Notes under the pieces: generated by a model | Database searches by the model: none | What the model saw: the letters and a program-made list of their open reading frames with translations, nothing else | What the model was told of the DNA's origin: nothing | Origin: Euptelea pleiosperma | Lineage: Eukaryota; Streptophyta; Magnoliopsida; Ranunculales; Eupteleaceae | NCBI GenBank assembly: GCA_035048495.1 | Contig: CM068545.1 | Location: forward strand, 45,750,450-45,814,449 | Reading direction: 5' to 3' | Length of the DNA: 64,000 nt | Shown: piece by piece, positions 48,070 through 61,400 of the stretch | Numbering within the stretch: position 1 is the first letter of the stretch | How the letters are laid out: each line of letters opens with the position of its first letter | Translations under genes and position numbers: made by a program

Positions 48070-50483
48070 GAGTCAAATTACGAAGTCCGGTTGTGAAAAA
48101 GTCAATAACAAACTTGTTCCGATTGTCCCGAATCTTGTTCCAGCACTTCAAATGTGTTGAAACAATTACAATGGAAGAGATTGAGTCAAATTACGAGGTC
48201 CGGTTGTGCAAAACTCACTAGTTATAAGCTTTGGAATGTGACGCACAAACTGAGTCCAATTAGAGTCATTGATGCACGAATGGGACAAACTTGTTCCTAT
48301 AGTCCCGAATCTTGTTCTATCACTTCAAATGTGTTAAAACAATTCTAATAGAAGATATTGAGTGAAATTACGAAGTCTGGTTGCGAAAAAGTCAGTAATT
48401 ATAGGCTTAGGAATGTAACACCCAATCTGAGTCCAATTAGAGACATTGACGAACGAATGGAGCAAACTTGTTCCGACTGTCCCGAATCATTTTTTCAGCA
48501 GTTCAAATGTGTTGAAACAATTGTAATGGAAGATACTAAGTCAAATTACGAGATCCGGTTGTCCAAATGAAACTAGTTATAAGCTTGGGAATGTAACGCA
48601 CAAACTGAGTCCAATTAGGGTCATTGACGCACGAATGCGGTAAACCTGCTCCGACAGTCCCGAATCTTGTTCCAACACTTCAAATGTGTTGAAACAATTG
48701 TAATAGAAGATATTGAGTCAAATTACGAAGTCCGATTGCGAAAAAGTAAGTAATTATAGGCTTAGGAATGTAACAAACAAATTGAGTCCAATTAAAGACG
48801 TTGACGAACGGATGGAGCAAACTTCTTCCGACTGTCCTAAATCTTGTTCCAACACTTCAAATGTGTTGAAATAATAGTAATGGAAGAGTTTGAGTCAAAT
48901 TACGGGGTCCGGTTGCGAAAAAGTCACTAGTTATAGGCTTCAGAATGTAACACACAAACTGAGTCCAATTAGCGACATTGACGCACGGATGGAGCAAAAT
49001 TGTTTCGACTGTCCCGAATCTTTCTCAAACACTGCAAATGTGTTGAAACATTAGTAATAGAAGAGTTCGAGTCAAATTACGAGGTCCGGTTGCACAAAAG
49101 TCACTAGTTATAGGCTTCGGAATGTAACAAACAAACTGAGTCCAATTAGAGACATTGACGCACGGATGGAGCAAACTTGTTTCGATTGTCCCGAATCTTG
49201 TTCCAAGACTTTAAATGTGTTGAAACAATTGTAATGGAACAGATTGAGTCAAATTACGAGATCCGGTTGCGAAAAAGTCACTTGTTATAAGCTTAGGAGT
49301 GTAACGCACAAACTGAGTCCAATTATAGTCATTGACGCACGAACGGAGCAAACTTGTTCCGACTGTCCCGAATCTTGTTCCAAGTCTTCAAATGTGTTAA
49401 AACAATTGTAATAGAAGATATTGAGTCAAATTACGAGGTCCGGTTGTGAAAAAGTCACTAGTTATAAGCTAAGGAATGTAACGCACAAACTGAGTCCAAT
49501 TAGAGTCATTGACGCACGAATGGGGCAAACTTGTTCCGACAGTCTCGAATCTTGTTCAACACTTCAAATGTGTTAAAACAATTGTAATACAAGATATTGA
49601 GCCAAAATACGAAGTCCGGATACGAAAAAGTCAGTAATTATAGGCTTAGGAATGTAACACCCAAACTGAGTCCAATTAGAGACATTGACGAACGAATAGA
49701 GCAAACTTGTTCCGACTGTCCCGAATCTTTTTTCAACAGTTCAAATGTGTTAAAACAATTGTAATGGAAGATATTGAGTCAAATTACGAGGTCCGGTTGT
49801 GCAAAAGTCACTAGTTATAAGCTTGGGAATGTAACGCACAAACTGAGTGCAATTGGAGTCATTTATGCACGAATGGGGTAAACTTGTTCCGACAGTCCCG
49901 AATCTTGTTCCAACACATCAAATGCGTTAAAACAATTGTAATAGAAGATGTTGAGTCAAATTACGGATTCCGATTGCGAAAAAGTAAGTAATTATAGGCT
50001 TAGGAATGTAACACACAAATTAAGTCCAATTAGAGACATTGACGAACGGATGGAGCAAACTTCTTTCGACTGTCCCAAATCTTGTTCATACACTTCAAAT
50101 GTGTTGAAACAATAGTAATGGAAGAGTTTGAGTCAAATTACAGGGTCCGGTTGCGAAAAAGTCACTAGTTATAGGCTTCGGAATGTAACACACAAACTGA
50201 GTCCAAATAGAGACATTGACGCACGGATGGAGCAAAATTGTTGCGACTGTCCCGAATCTTTTTTAAACACTTCAAATGTGTTGAAACAATAGTAATGGAA
50301 GAGTTTGAGTCAAATTACGATGTCCGGTTGCACAAAAGTCACTAGTTATAGGCTTCGGAATGTAACAACCAAACTGAGTCCAATTAGAGTCATTGACGCA
50401 CGGATGGAACAAACTTGTTTCAACTATCCCGATTCTTGTTCCAACACTTCAAATGTGTTAAAACAATTATAATAGAAGATATT
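48070..50483 (+). repeat. HOR interval 22 (2414 bp): canonical unit, reference copy
   Basis: Best copy for defining the HOR. Monomer starts are T 48070, A 48183, B 48360, C 48538, D 48715, E 48892, F 49069, G 49246, H 49423, I 49599, J 49776, K 49953, L 50130 and M 50307. B has one extra base here. Confidence 0.9.
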
Positions 50484-52719
50484 GAGTCAAATTACGAAGT
50501 CCGATTGTGAAAAAGTCAATAACAAACTTGTTCCGATTGTCCCGAATCTTGTTCCAGCACTTCAAATGTGTTGAAACAATTACAATGGAAGAGATTGAGT
50601 CAAATTACGAGGTCCGGTTGTGCAAAACTCACTAGTTATAAGCTTTGGAATGTGACGCACAAACTGAGTCCAATTAGAGTCATTGATGCACGAATGGGAC
50701 AAACTTGTTCCTATAGTCCCGAATCTTGTTCTAACACTTCAAATGTGTTAAAACAATTCAAATAGAAGATATTGAGTGAAATTACGAAGTCTGGTTGCGA
50801 AAAAGTCAGTAATTATAGGCTTAGGAATGTAACACCCAATCTGAGTCCAATTAGAGACATCGACGAACGAATGGAGCAAACTTGTTCCGACTGTCCCGAA
50901 TCTTTTTTCAACAGTTCAAATGTGTTGAAAGAATTGTAATGGAATATACTAAGTCAAATTACGAGATCCGGTTGTGCAAATGAAACTAGTTATAAGCTTG
51001 GGAATGTAACGCACAAACTGAGTCCAATTAGGGTCATTGACGCACGAATGCGGTAAACCTGTTCCGACAGTCCCGAATCTTGTTCCAACACTTCAAATGT
51101 GTTGAAACAATTGTAATAGAAGATATTGAGTCAAATTACGAAGTCCGATTGCGAAAAAGTAAGTAATTATAGGCTTAGGAATGTAACAAACAAATTGAGT
51201 CCAATTAAAGACGTTGACGAACGGATGGAGCAAACTTCTTCCGACTGTCCTAAATCTTGTTCCAACACTTCAAATGTGTTGAAATAATAGTAATGGAAGA
51301 GTTTGAGTCAAATTACGGGGTCCGGTTGCGAAAAAGTCACTAGTTATAGGCTTCGGAATGTAACACACAAACTGAGTCCAATTAGCGACATTCACGCACG
51401 GATGGAGCAAAATTGTTTCGACTGTCCCGAATCTTTTTCAAACACTGCAAATGTGTTGAAACATTAGTAATAGAAGAGTTCGAGTCAAATTACGAGGTCC
51501 GGTTGCACAAAAGTCACTAGTTATAGGCTTCGGAATGTAACAAACAAACTGAGTCCAATTAGAGACATTGACGCACGGATGGAGCAAACTTGTTTCGATT
51601 GTCCCGAATCTTGTTCCAAGACTTTAAATGTGTTGAAACAATTGCAATGGAACAGATTGAGTCAAATTACGAGATCCGGTTGCGAAAAAGTCACTTGTTA
51701 TAAGCTTAGGACTGTAACGCACAAACTGAGTCCAATTATAGTCATTGACGCACGAATGGGGCAAACTTGTTCCGACAGTCCCGAATCTTGTTCAACACTT
51801 CAAATGTGTTAAAACAATTGTAATACAAGATATTGAGCCAAAATACGAAGTCCGGATACGAAAAAGTCAGTAATTATAGGCTTAGGAATGTAACACCCAA
51901 ACTGAGTCCAATTAGAGACATTGACGAACGAATGGAGCAAACTTGTTCCGACTGTCCCGAATCTTTTTTCAACAGTTCAAACGTGTTAAAACAATTGTAA
52001 TGGAAGATATTGAGTCAAATTACGAGGTCCGGTTGTGCAAAAGTCACTAGTTATAAGCTTGGGAATGTAACGCACAAACTGAGTGCAATTGGAGTCATTT
52101 ACGCACGAATGGGGTAAACTTGTTCCGACAGTCCCGAATCTTGTTCCAACACATCAAATGCGTTAAAACAATTGTAATAGAAGATGTTGAGTCAAATTAC
52201 GGATTCCGATTGCGAAAAAGTAAGTAATTATAGGCTTAGGAATGTAACACACAAATTGAGTCCAATTAGAGACATTGACGAACGGATGGAGCAAACTTCT
52301 TTCGACTGTCCCAAATCTTGTTCATACACTTCAAATGTGTTGAAACAATAGTAATGGAAGAGTTTGAGTCAAATTACAGGGTCCGGTTGCGAAAAAGTCA
52401 CTAGTTATAGGCTTCGGAATGTAACACACAAACTGAGTCCAAATAGAGACATTGACGCACGGATGGAGCAAAATTGTTGCGACTGTCCCGAATCTTTTTC
52501 AAACACTTCAAATGTGTTGAAACAATAGTAATGGAAGAGTTTGAGTCAAATTACGATGTCCGGTTGCACAAAAGTCACTAGTTATAGGCTTCGGAATGTA
52601 ACAACCAAACTGAGTCCAATTAGAGTCATTGACGCACGGATGGAACAAACTTGTTTCAACTATCCCGATTCTTGTTCCAACACTTCAAATGTGTTAAAAC
52701 AATTATAATAGAAGATATT
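50484..52719 (+). repeat. HOR interval 23 (2236 bp): T A B C D E F G/H I J K L M
   Basis: One monomer fewer than canonical, through a G/H hybrid near 51755 (G start, then gaatggggc). It is part of the first copy of the 5.71 kb tandem duplication. Confidence 0.87.
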
Positions 52720-55700
52720 GAGTCAAATTACGAAGTCCGGTTGTGAAAAAGTCAATAACAAACTTGTTCCGATTGTCCCGAATCTTGTTCCAGCACTTCA
52801 AATGTGTTGAAACAATTACAATGGAAGAGATTGAGTCAAATTACGAGGTCCGGTTGTGCAAAACTCACTAGTTATAAGCTTTGGAATGTGACGCACAAAC
52901 TGAGTCCAATTAGAGTCATTGATGCACGAATGGGACAAACTTGTTCCTATAGTCCCGAATCTTGTTCTAACACTTCAAATGTGTTAAAACAATTCTAATA
53001 GAAGATATTGAGTGAAATTACGAAGTCTGGTTGCGAAAAAGTCAGTAATTATAGGCTTAGGAATGTAACACCCAATCTGAGTCCAATTAGAGACATTGAC
53101 GAACGAATGGAGCAAACTTGTTCCGACTGTCCCGAATCTTTTTTCAACAGTTCAAATGTGTTGAAACAATTGTAATGGAAGATACTAAGTCAAATTACGA
53201 GATCCGGTTGTGCAAATGAAACTAGTTATAAGCTTGGGAATGTAACGCACAAACTGAGTCCAATTAGGGTCATTGACGCACGAATGCGGTAAACCTGTTC
53301 CGACAGTCCCGAATCTTGTTCCAACACTTCAAATGTGTTGAAACAATTGTAATAGAAGATATTGAGTCAAATTACGAAGTCCGATTGCGAAAAAGTAAGT
53401 AATTATAGGCTTAGGAATGTAACAAACAAATTGAGTCCAATTAAAGACGTTGACGAACGGATGGAGCAAACTTCTTCCGACTGTCCTAAATCTTGTTCCA
53501 ACACTTCAAATGTGTTGAAATAATAGTAATGGAAGAGTTTGAGTCAAATTACGGGGTCCGGTTGCGAAAAAGTCACTAGTTATAGGCTTCGGAATGTAAC
53601 ACACAAACTGAGTCCAATTAGCGACATTCACGCACGGATGGAGCAAACTTGTTCCGACTGTCCCGAATCTTTTTTCAACAGTTCAAATGTGTTAAAACAA
53701 TTGTAATGGAAGATATTGAGTCAAATTACGAGGTCCGGTTGTGCAAAAGTCACTAGTTATAAGCTTGGGAATGTAACGCACAAATTGAGTGCAATTGGAG
53801 TCATTTACGCACGAATGGGGTAAACTTGTTCCGACAGTCCCGAATCTTGTTCCAACACATCAAATGCGTTAAAACAATTGTAATAGAAGATATTGAGTCA
53901 AATTACGGATTCCGATTGCGAAAAAGTAAGTAATTATAGGCTTAGGAATGTAACACACAAATTAAGTCCAATTAGAGACATTGACGAACGGATGGAGCAA
54001 ACTTCTTTCGACTGTCCCAAATCTTGTTCATACACTTCAAATGTGTTGAAACAATAGTAATGGAAGAGTTTGAGTCAAATTACAGGGTCCGGTTGCGAAA
54101 AAGTCACTAGTTATAGGCTTCGGAATGTAACACACAAACTGAGTCTAACTATAGACATTGAGGCACGGATGGAGCAAAATTGTTGCGACTGTCCCGAATC
54201 TTTTTTCAACAGTTCAAATGTGTTGAAACAATTGTAATGGAAGATACTAAGTCAAATTACGAGATCCGGTTGTGCAAATGAAACTAGTTATAAGCTTGGG
54301 AATGTAACGCACAAACTGAGTCCAATTAGGGTCATTGACGCACGAATGCGGTAAACCTGTTCCGACAGTCCCGAATCTTGTTCCAACACTTCAAATGTGT
54401 TGAAACAATTGTAATAGAAGATATTGAGTCAAATTACGAAGTCCGATTGCGAAAAAGTAAGTAATTATAGGCTTAGGAATGTAACAAACAAATTGAGTCC
54501 AATTAAAGACGTTGACGAACGGATGGAGCAAACTTCTTCCGACTGTCCTAAATCTTGTTCCAACACTTCAAATGTGTTGAAATAATAGTAATGGAAGAGT
54601 TTGAGTCAAATTACGGGGTCCGGTTGCGAAAAAGTCACTAGTTATAGGCTTCGGAATGTAACACACAAACTGAGTCCAATTAGCGACATTCACGCACGGA
54701 TGGAGCAAAATTGTTTCGACTGTCCCGAATCTTTTTCAAACACTGCAAATGTGTTGAAACATTAGTAATAGAAGAGTTCGAGTCAAATTACGAGGTCCGG
54801 TTGCACAAAAGTCACTAGTTATAGGCTTCGGAATGTAACAAACAAACTGAGTCCAATTAGAGACATTGACGCACGGATGGAGCAAACTTGTTTCGATTGT
54901 CCCGAATCTTGTTCCAAGACTTTAAATGTGTTGAAACAATTGCAATGGAACAGATTGAGTCAAATTACGTGATCCGGTTGCGAAAAAGTCACTTGTTATA
55001 AGCTTAGGACTGTAACGCACAAACTGAGTCCAATTATAGTCATTGACGCACGAACGGAGCAAACTTGTTCCGACTGTCCCGAATCTTGTTCCAAGTCTTC
55101 AAATGTGTTAAAACAATTGTAATAGAAGATATTGAGTCAAATTACGAGGTCCGGTTGTGAAAAAGTCACTAGTTATAAGCTAGGGAATGTAACGCACAAA
55201 CTGAGACCAATTAGGGTCATTGACGCACGAATGGGGCAAACTTGTTCCGACAGTCCCGAATCTTGTTCAACACTTCAAATGTGTTAAAACAATTGTAATA
55301 CAAGATATTGAGCCAAAATACGAAGTCCGGATACGAAAAAGTCAGTAATTATAGGCTTAGGAATGTAACACCCAAACTGAGTCCAATTAGAGACATTGAC
55401 GAACGAATGGAGCAAACTTGTTCCGACTGTCCCGAATCTTTTTTCAACAGTTCAAATGTGTTAAAACAATTGTAATGGAAGATATTGAGTCAAATTACGA
55501 GGTCCGGTTGTGCAAAAGTCACTAGTTATAAGCTTGGGAATGTAACGCACAAACTGAGTGCAATTGGAGTCATTTATGCACGAATGGGGTAAACTTGTTC
55601 CGACAGTCCCGAATCTTGTTCCAACACATCAAATGCGTTAAAACAATTGTAATAGAAGATGTTGAGTCAAATTACGGATTCCGATTGCGAAAAAGTAAGT

Positions 55701-56194
55701 AATTATAGGCTTAGGAATGTAACACACAAATTAAGTCCAATTAGAGACATTGACGAACGGATGGAGCAAACTTCTTTCGACTGTCCCAAATCTTGTTCAT
55801 ACACTTCAAATGTGTTGAAACAATAGTAATGGAAGAGTTTGAGTCAAATTACAGGGTCCGGTTGCGAAAAAGTCACTAGTTATAGGCTTCGGAATGTAAC
55901 ACACAAACTGAGTCCAAATAGAGACATTGACGCACGGATGGAGCAAAATTGTTGCGACTGTCCCGAATCTTTTTTAAACACTTCAAATGTGTTGAAACAA
56001 TAGTAATGGAAGAGTTTGAGTCAAATTACGATGTCCGGTTGCACAAAAGTCACTAGTTATAGGCTTCGGAATGTAACAACCAAACTGAGTCCAATTAGAG
56101 TCATTGACGCACGGATGGAACAAACTTGTTTCAACTATCCCGATTCTTGTTCCAACACTTCAAATGTGTTAAAACAATTATAATAGAAGATATT
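52720..56194 (+). repeat. HOR interval 24 (3475 bp): T A B C D E/I J K L/B C D E F G H I J K L M
   Basis: Same nineteen-monomer structure as interval 18. It spans the boundary between the two copies of the 5.71 kb duplication (near 55.4-55.5 kb). Confidence 0.87.
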
Positions 56195-58429
56195 GAGTCA
56201 AATTACGAAGTCCGATTGTGAAAAAGTCAATAACAAACTTGTTCCGATTGTCCCGAATCTTGTTCCAGCACTTCAAATGTGTTGAAACAATTACAATGGA
56301 AGAGATTGAGTCAAATTACGAGGTCCGGTTGTGCAAAACTCACTAGTTATAAGTTTGGAATGTGACGCACAAACTGAGTCCAATTAGAGTCATTGATGCA
56401 CGAATGGGACAAACTTGTTCCTATAGTCCCGAATCTTGTTCTAACACTTCAAATGTGTTAAAACAATTCAAATAGAAGATATTGAGTGAAATTACGAAGT
56501 CTGGTTGCGAAAAAGTCAGTAATTATAGGCTTAGGAATGTAACACCCAATCTGAGTCCAATTAGAGACATCGACGAACGAATGGAGCAAACTTGTTCCGA
56601 CTGTCCCGAATCTTTTTTCAACAGTTCAAATGTGTTGAAAGAATTGTAATGGAATATACTAAGTCAAATTACGAGATCCGGTTGTGCAAATGAAACTAGT
56701 TATAAGCTTGGGAATGTAACGCACAAACTGAGTCCAATTAGGGTCATTGACGCACGAATGCGGTAAACCTGTTCCGACAGTCCCGAATCTTGTTCCAACA
56801 CTTCAAATGTGTTGAAACAATTGTAATAGAAGATATTGAGTCAAATTACGAAGTCCGATTGCGAAAAAGTAAGTAATTATAGGCTTAGGAATGTAACAAA
56901 CAAATTGAGTCCAATTAAAGACGTTGACGAACGGATGGAGCAAACTTCTTCCGACTGTCCTAAATCTTGTTCCAACACTTCAAATGTGTTGAAATAATAG
57001 TAATGGAAGAGTTTGAGTCAAATTACGGGGTCCGGTTGCGAAAAAGTCACTAGTTATAGGCTTCGGAATGTAACACACAAACTGAGTCCAATTAGCGACA
57101 TTCACGCACGGATGGAGCAAAATTGTTTCGACTGTCCCGAATCTTTTTCAAACACTGCAAATGTGTTGAAACATTAGTAATAGAAGAGTTCGAGTCAAAT
57201 TACGAGGTCCGGTTGCACAAAAGTCACTAGTTATAGGCTTCGGAATGTAACAAACAAACTGAGTCCAATTAGAGACATTGACGCACGGATGGAGCAAACT
57301 TGTTTCGATTGTCCCGAATCTTGTTCCAAGACTTTAAATGTGTTGAAACAATTGCAATGGAACAGATTGAGTCAAATTACGAGATCCGGTTGCGAAAAAG
57401 TCACTTGTTATAAGCTTAGGACTGTAACGCACAAACTGAGTCCAATTATAGTCATTGACGCACGAATGGGGCAAACTTGTTCCGACAGTCCCGAATCTTG
57501 TTCAACACTTCAAATGTGTTAAAACAATTGTAATACAAGATATTGAGCCAAAATACGAAGTCCGGATACGAAAAAGTCAGTAATTATAGGCTTAGGAATG
57601 TAACACCCAAACTGAGTCCAATTAGAGACATTGACGAACGAATGGAGCAAACTTGTTCCGACTGTCCCGAATCTTTTTTCAACAGTTCAAACGTGTTAAA
57701 ACAATTGTAATGGAAGATATTGAGTCAAATTACGAGGTCCGGTTGTGCAAAAGTCACTAGTTATAAGCTTGGGAATGTAACGCACAAACTGAGTGCAATT
57801 GGAGTCATTTACGCACGAATGGGGTAAACTTGTTCCGACAGTCCCGAATCTTGTTCCAACACATCAAATGCGTTAAAACAATTGTAATAGAAGATGTTGA
57901 GTCAAATTACGGATTCCGATTGCGAAAAAGTAAGTAATTATAGGCTTAGGAATGTAACACACAAATTGAGTCCAATTAGAGACATTGACGAACGGATGGA
58001 GCAAACTTCTTTCGACTGTCCCAAATCTTGTTCATACACTTCAAATGTGTTGAAACAATAGTAATGGAAGAGTTTGAGTCAAATTACAGGGTCCGGTTGC
58101 GAAAAAGTCACTAGTTATAGGCTTCGGAATGTAACACACAAACTGAGTCCAAATAGAGACATTGACGCACGGATGGAGCAAAATTGTTGCGACTGTCCCG
58201 AATCTTTTTCAAACACTTCAAATGTGTTGAAACAATAGTAATGGAAGAGTTTGAGTCAAATTACGATGTCCGGTTGCACAAAAGTCACTAGTTATAGGCT
58301 TCGGAATGTAACAACCAAACTGAGTCCAATTAGAGTCATTGACGCACGGATGGAACAAACTTGTTTCAACTATCCCGATTCTTGTTCCAACACTTCAAAT
58401 GTGTTAAAACAATTATAATAGAAGATATT
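56195..58429 (+). repeat. HOR interval 25 (2235 bp): T A B C D E F G/H I J K L M
   Basis: Second copy of interval 23. The only difference I found is one missing base in A at about 56353 (aagtttgg against aagctttgg). Confidence 0.88.
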
Positions 58430-61400
58430 GAGTCAAATTACGAAGTCCGGTTGTGAAAAAGTCAATAACAAACTTGTTCCGATTGTCCCGAATCTTGTTC
58501 CAGCACTTCAAATGTGTTGAAACAATTACAATGGAAGAGATTGAGTCAAATTACGAGGTCCGGTTGTGCAAAACTCACTAGTTATAAGCTTTGGAATGTG
58601 ACGCACAAACTGAGTCCAATTAGAGTCATTGATGCACGAATGGGACAAACTTGTTCCTATAGTCCCGAATCTTGTTCTAACACTTCAAATGTGTTAAAAC
58701 AATTCTAATAGAAGATATTGAGTGAAATTACGAAGTCTGGTTGCGAAAAAGTCAGTAATTATAGGCTTAGGAATGTAACACCCAATCTGAGTCCAATTAG
58801 AGACATTGACGAACGAATGGAGCAAACTTGTTCCGACTGTCCCGAATCTTTTTTCAACAGTTCAAATGTGTTGAAACAATTGTAATGGAAGATACTAAGT
58901 CAAATTACGAGATCCGGTTGTGCAAATGAAACTAGTTATAAGCTTGGGAATGTAACGCACAAACTGAGTCCAATTAGGGTCATTGACGCACGAATGCGGT
59001 AAACCTGTTCCGACAGTCCCGAATCTTGTTCCAACACTTCAAATGTGTTGAAACAATTGTAATAGAAGATATTGAGTCAAATTACGAAGTCCGATTGCGA
59101 AAAAGTAAGTAATTATAGGCTTAGGAATGTAACAAACAAATTGAGTCCAATTAAAGACGTTGACGAACGGATGGAGCAAACTTCTTCCGACTGTCCTAAA
59201 TCTTGTTCCAACACTTCAAATGTGTTGAAATAATAGTAATGGAAGAGTTTGAGTCAAATTACGGGGTCCGGTTGCGAAAAAGTCACTAGTTATAGGCTTC
59301 GGAATGTAACACACAAACTGAGTCCAATTAGCGACATTCACGCACGGATGGAGCAAACTTGTTCCGACTGTCCCGAATCTTTTTTCAACAGTTCAAATGT
59401 GTTAAAACAATTGTAATGGAAGATATTGAGTCAAATTACGAGGTCCGGTTGTGCAAAAGTCACTAGTTATAAGCTTGGGAATGTAACGCACAAATTGAGT
59501 GCAATTGGAGTCATTTACGCACGAATGGGGTAAACTTGTTCCGACAGTCCCGAATCTTGTTCCAACACATCAAATGCGTTAAAACAATTGTAATAGAAGA
59601 TATTGAGTCAAATTACGGATTCCGATTGCGAAAAAGTAAGTAATTATAGGCTTAGGAATGTAACACACAAATTAAGTCCAATTAGAGACATTGACGAACG
59701 GATGGAGCAAACTTCTTTCGACTGTCCCAAATCTTGTTCATACACTTCAAATGTGTTGAAACAATAGTAATGGAAGAGTTTGAGTCAAATTACAGGGTCC
59801 GGTTGCGAAAAAGTCACTAGTTATAGGCTTCGGAATGTAACACACAAACTGAGTCTAACTATAGACATTGAGGCACGGATGGAGCAAAATTGTTGCGACT
59901 GTCCCGAATCTTTTTTCAACAGTTCAAATGTGTTGAAACAATTGTAATGGAAGATACTAAGTCAAATTACGAGATCCGGTTGTGCAAATGAAACTAGTTA
60001 TAAGCTTGGGAATGTAACGCACAAACTGAGTCCAATTAGGGTCATTGACGCACGAATGCGGTAAACCTGTTCCGACAGTCCCGAATCTTGTTCCAACACT
60101 TCAAATGTGTTGAAACAATTGTAATAGAAGATATTGAGTCAAATTACGAAGTCCGATTGCGAAAAAGTAAGTAATTATAGGCTTAGGAATGTAACAAACA
60201 AATTGAGTCCAATTAAAGACGTTGACGAACGGATGGAGCAAACTTCTTCCGACTGTCCTAAATCTTGTTCCAACACTTCAAATGTGTTGAAATAATAGTA
60301 ATGGAAGAGTTTGAGTCAAATTACGGGGTCCGGTTGCGAAAAAGTCACTAGTTATAGGCTTCGGAATGTAACACACAAACTGAGTCCAATTAGCGACATT
60401 CACGCACGGATGGAGCAAAATTGTTTCGACTGTCCCGAATCTTTTTCAAACACTGCAAATGTGTTGAAACATTAGTAATAGAAGAGTTCGAGTCAAATTA
60501 CGAGGTCCGGTTGCACAAAAGTCACTAGTTATAGGCTTCGGAATGTAACAAACAAACTGAGTCCAATTAGAGACATTGACGCACGGATGGAGCAAACTTG
60601 TTTCGATTGTCCCGAATCTTGTTCCAAGACTTTAAATGTGTTGAAACAATTGCAATGGAACAGATTGAGTCAAATTACGTGATCCGGTTGCGAAAAAGTC
60701 ACTTGTTATAAGCTTAGGACTGTAACGCACAAACTGAGTCCAATTATAGTCATTGACGCACGAACGGAGCAAACTTGTTCCGACTGTCCCGAATCTTGTT
60801 CCAAGTCTTCAAATGTGTTAAAACAATTGTAATAGAAGATATTGAGTCAAATTACGAGGTCCGGTTGTGAAAAAGTCACTAGTTATAAGCTAGGGAATGT
60901 AACGCACAAACTGAGACCAATTAGGGTCATTGACGCACGAATGGGGCAAACTTGTTCCGACAGTCCCGAATCTTGTTCAACACTTCAAATGTGTTAAAAC
61001 AATTGTAATACAAGATATTGAGCCAAAATACGAAGTCCGGATACGAAAAAGTCAGTAATTATAGGCTTAGGAATGTAACACCCAAACTGAGTCCAATTAG
61101 AGACATTGACGAACGAATGGAGCAAACTTGTTCCGACTGTCCCGAATCTTTTTTCAACAGTTCAAATGTGTTAAAACAATTGTAATGGAAGATATTGAGT
61201 CAAATTACGAGGTCCGGTTGTGCAAAAGTCACTAGTTATAAGCTTGGGAATGTAACGCACAAATTGAGTGCAATTGGAGTCATTTACGCACGAATGGGAC
61301 AAACTTGTTCCTATAGTCCCGAATCTTGTTCTATCACTTCAAATGTGTTAAAACAATTCTAATAGAAGATATTGAGTGAAATTACGAAGTCTGGTTGCGA

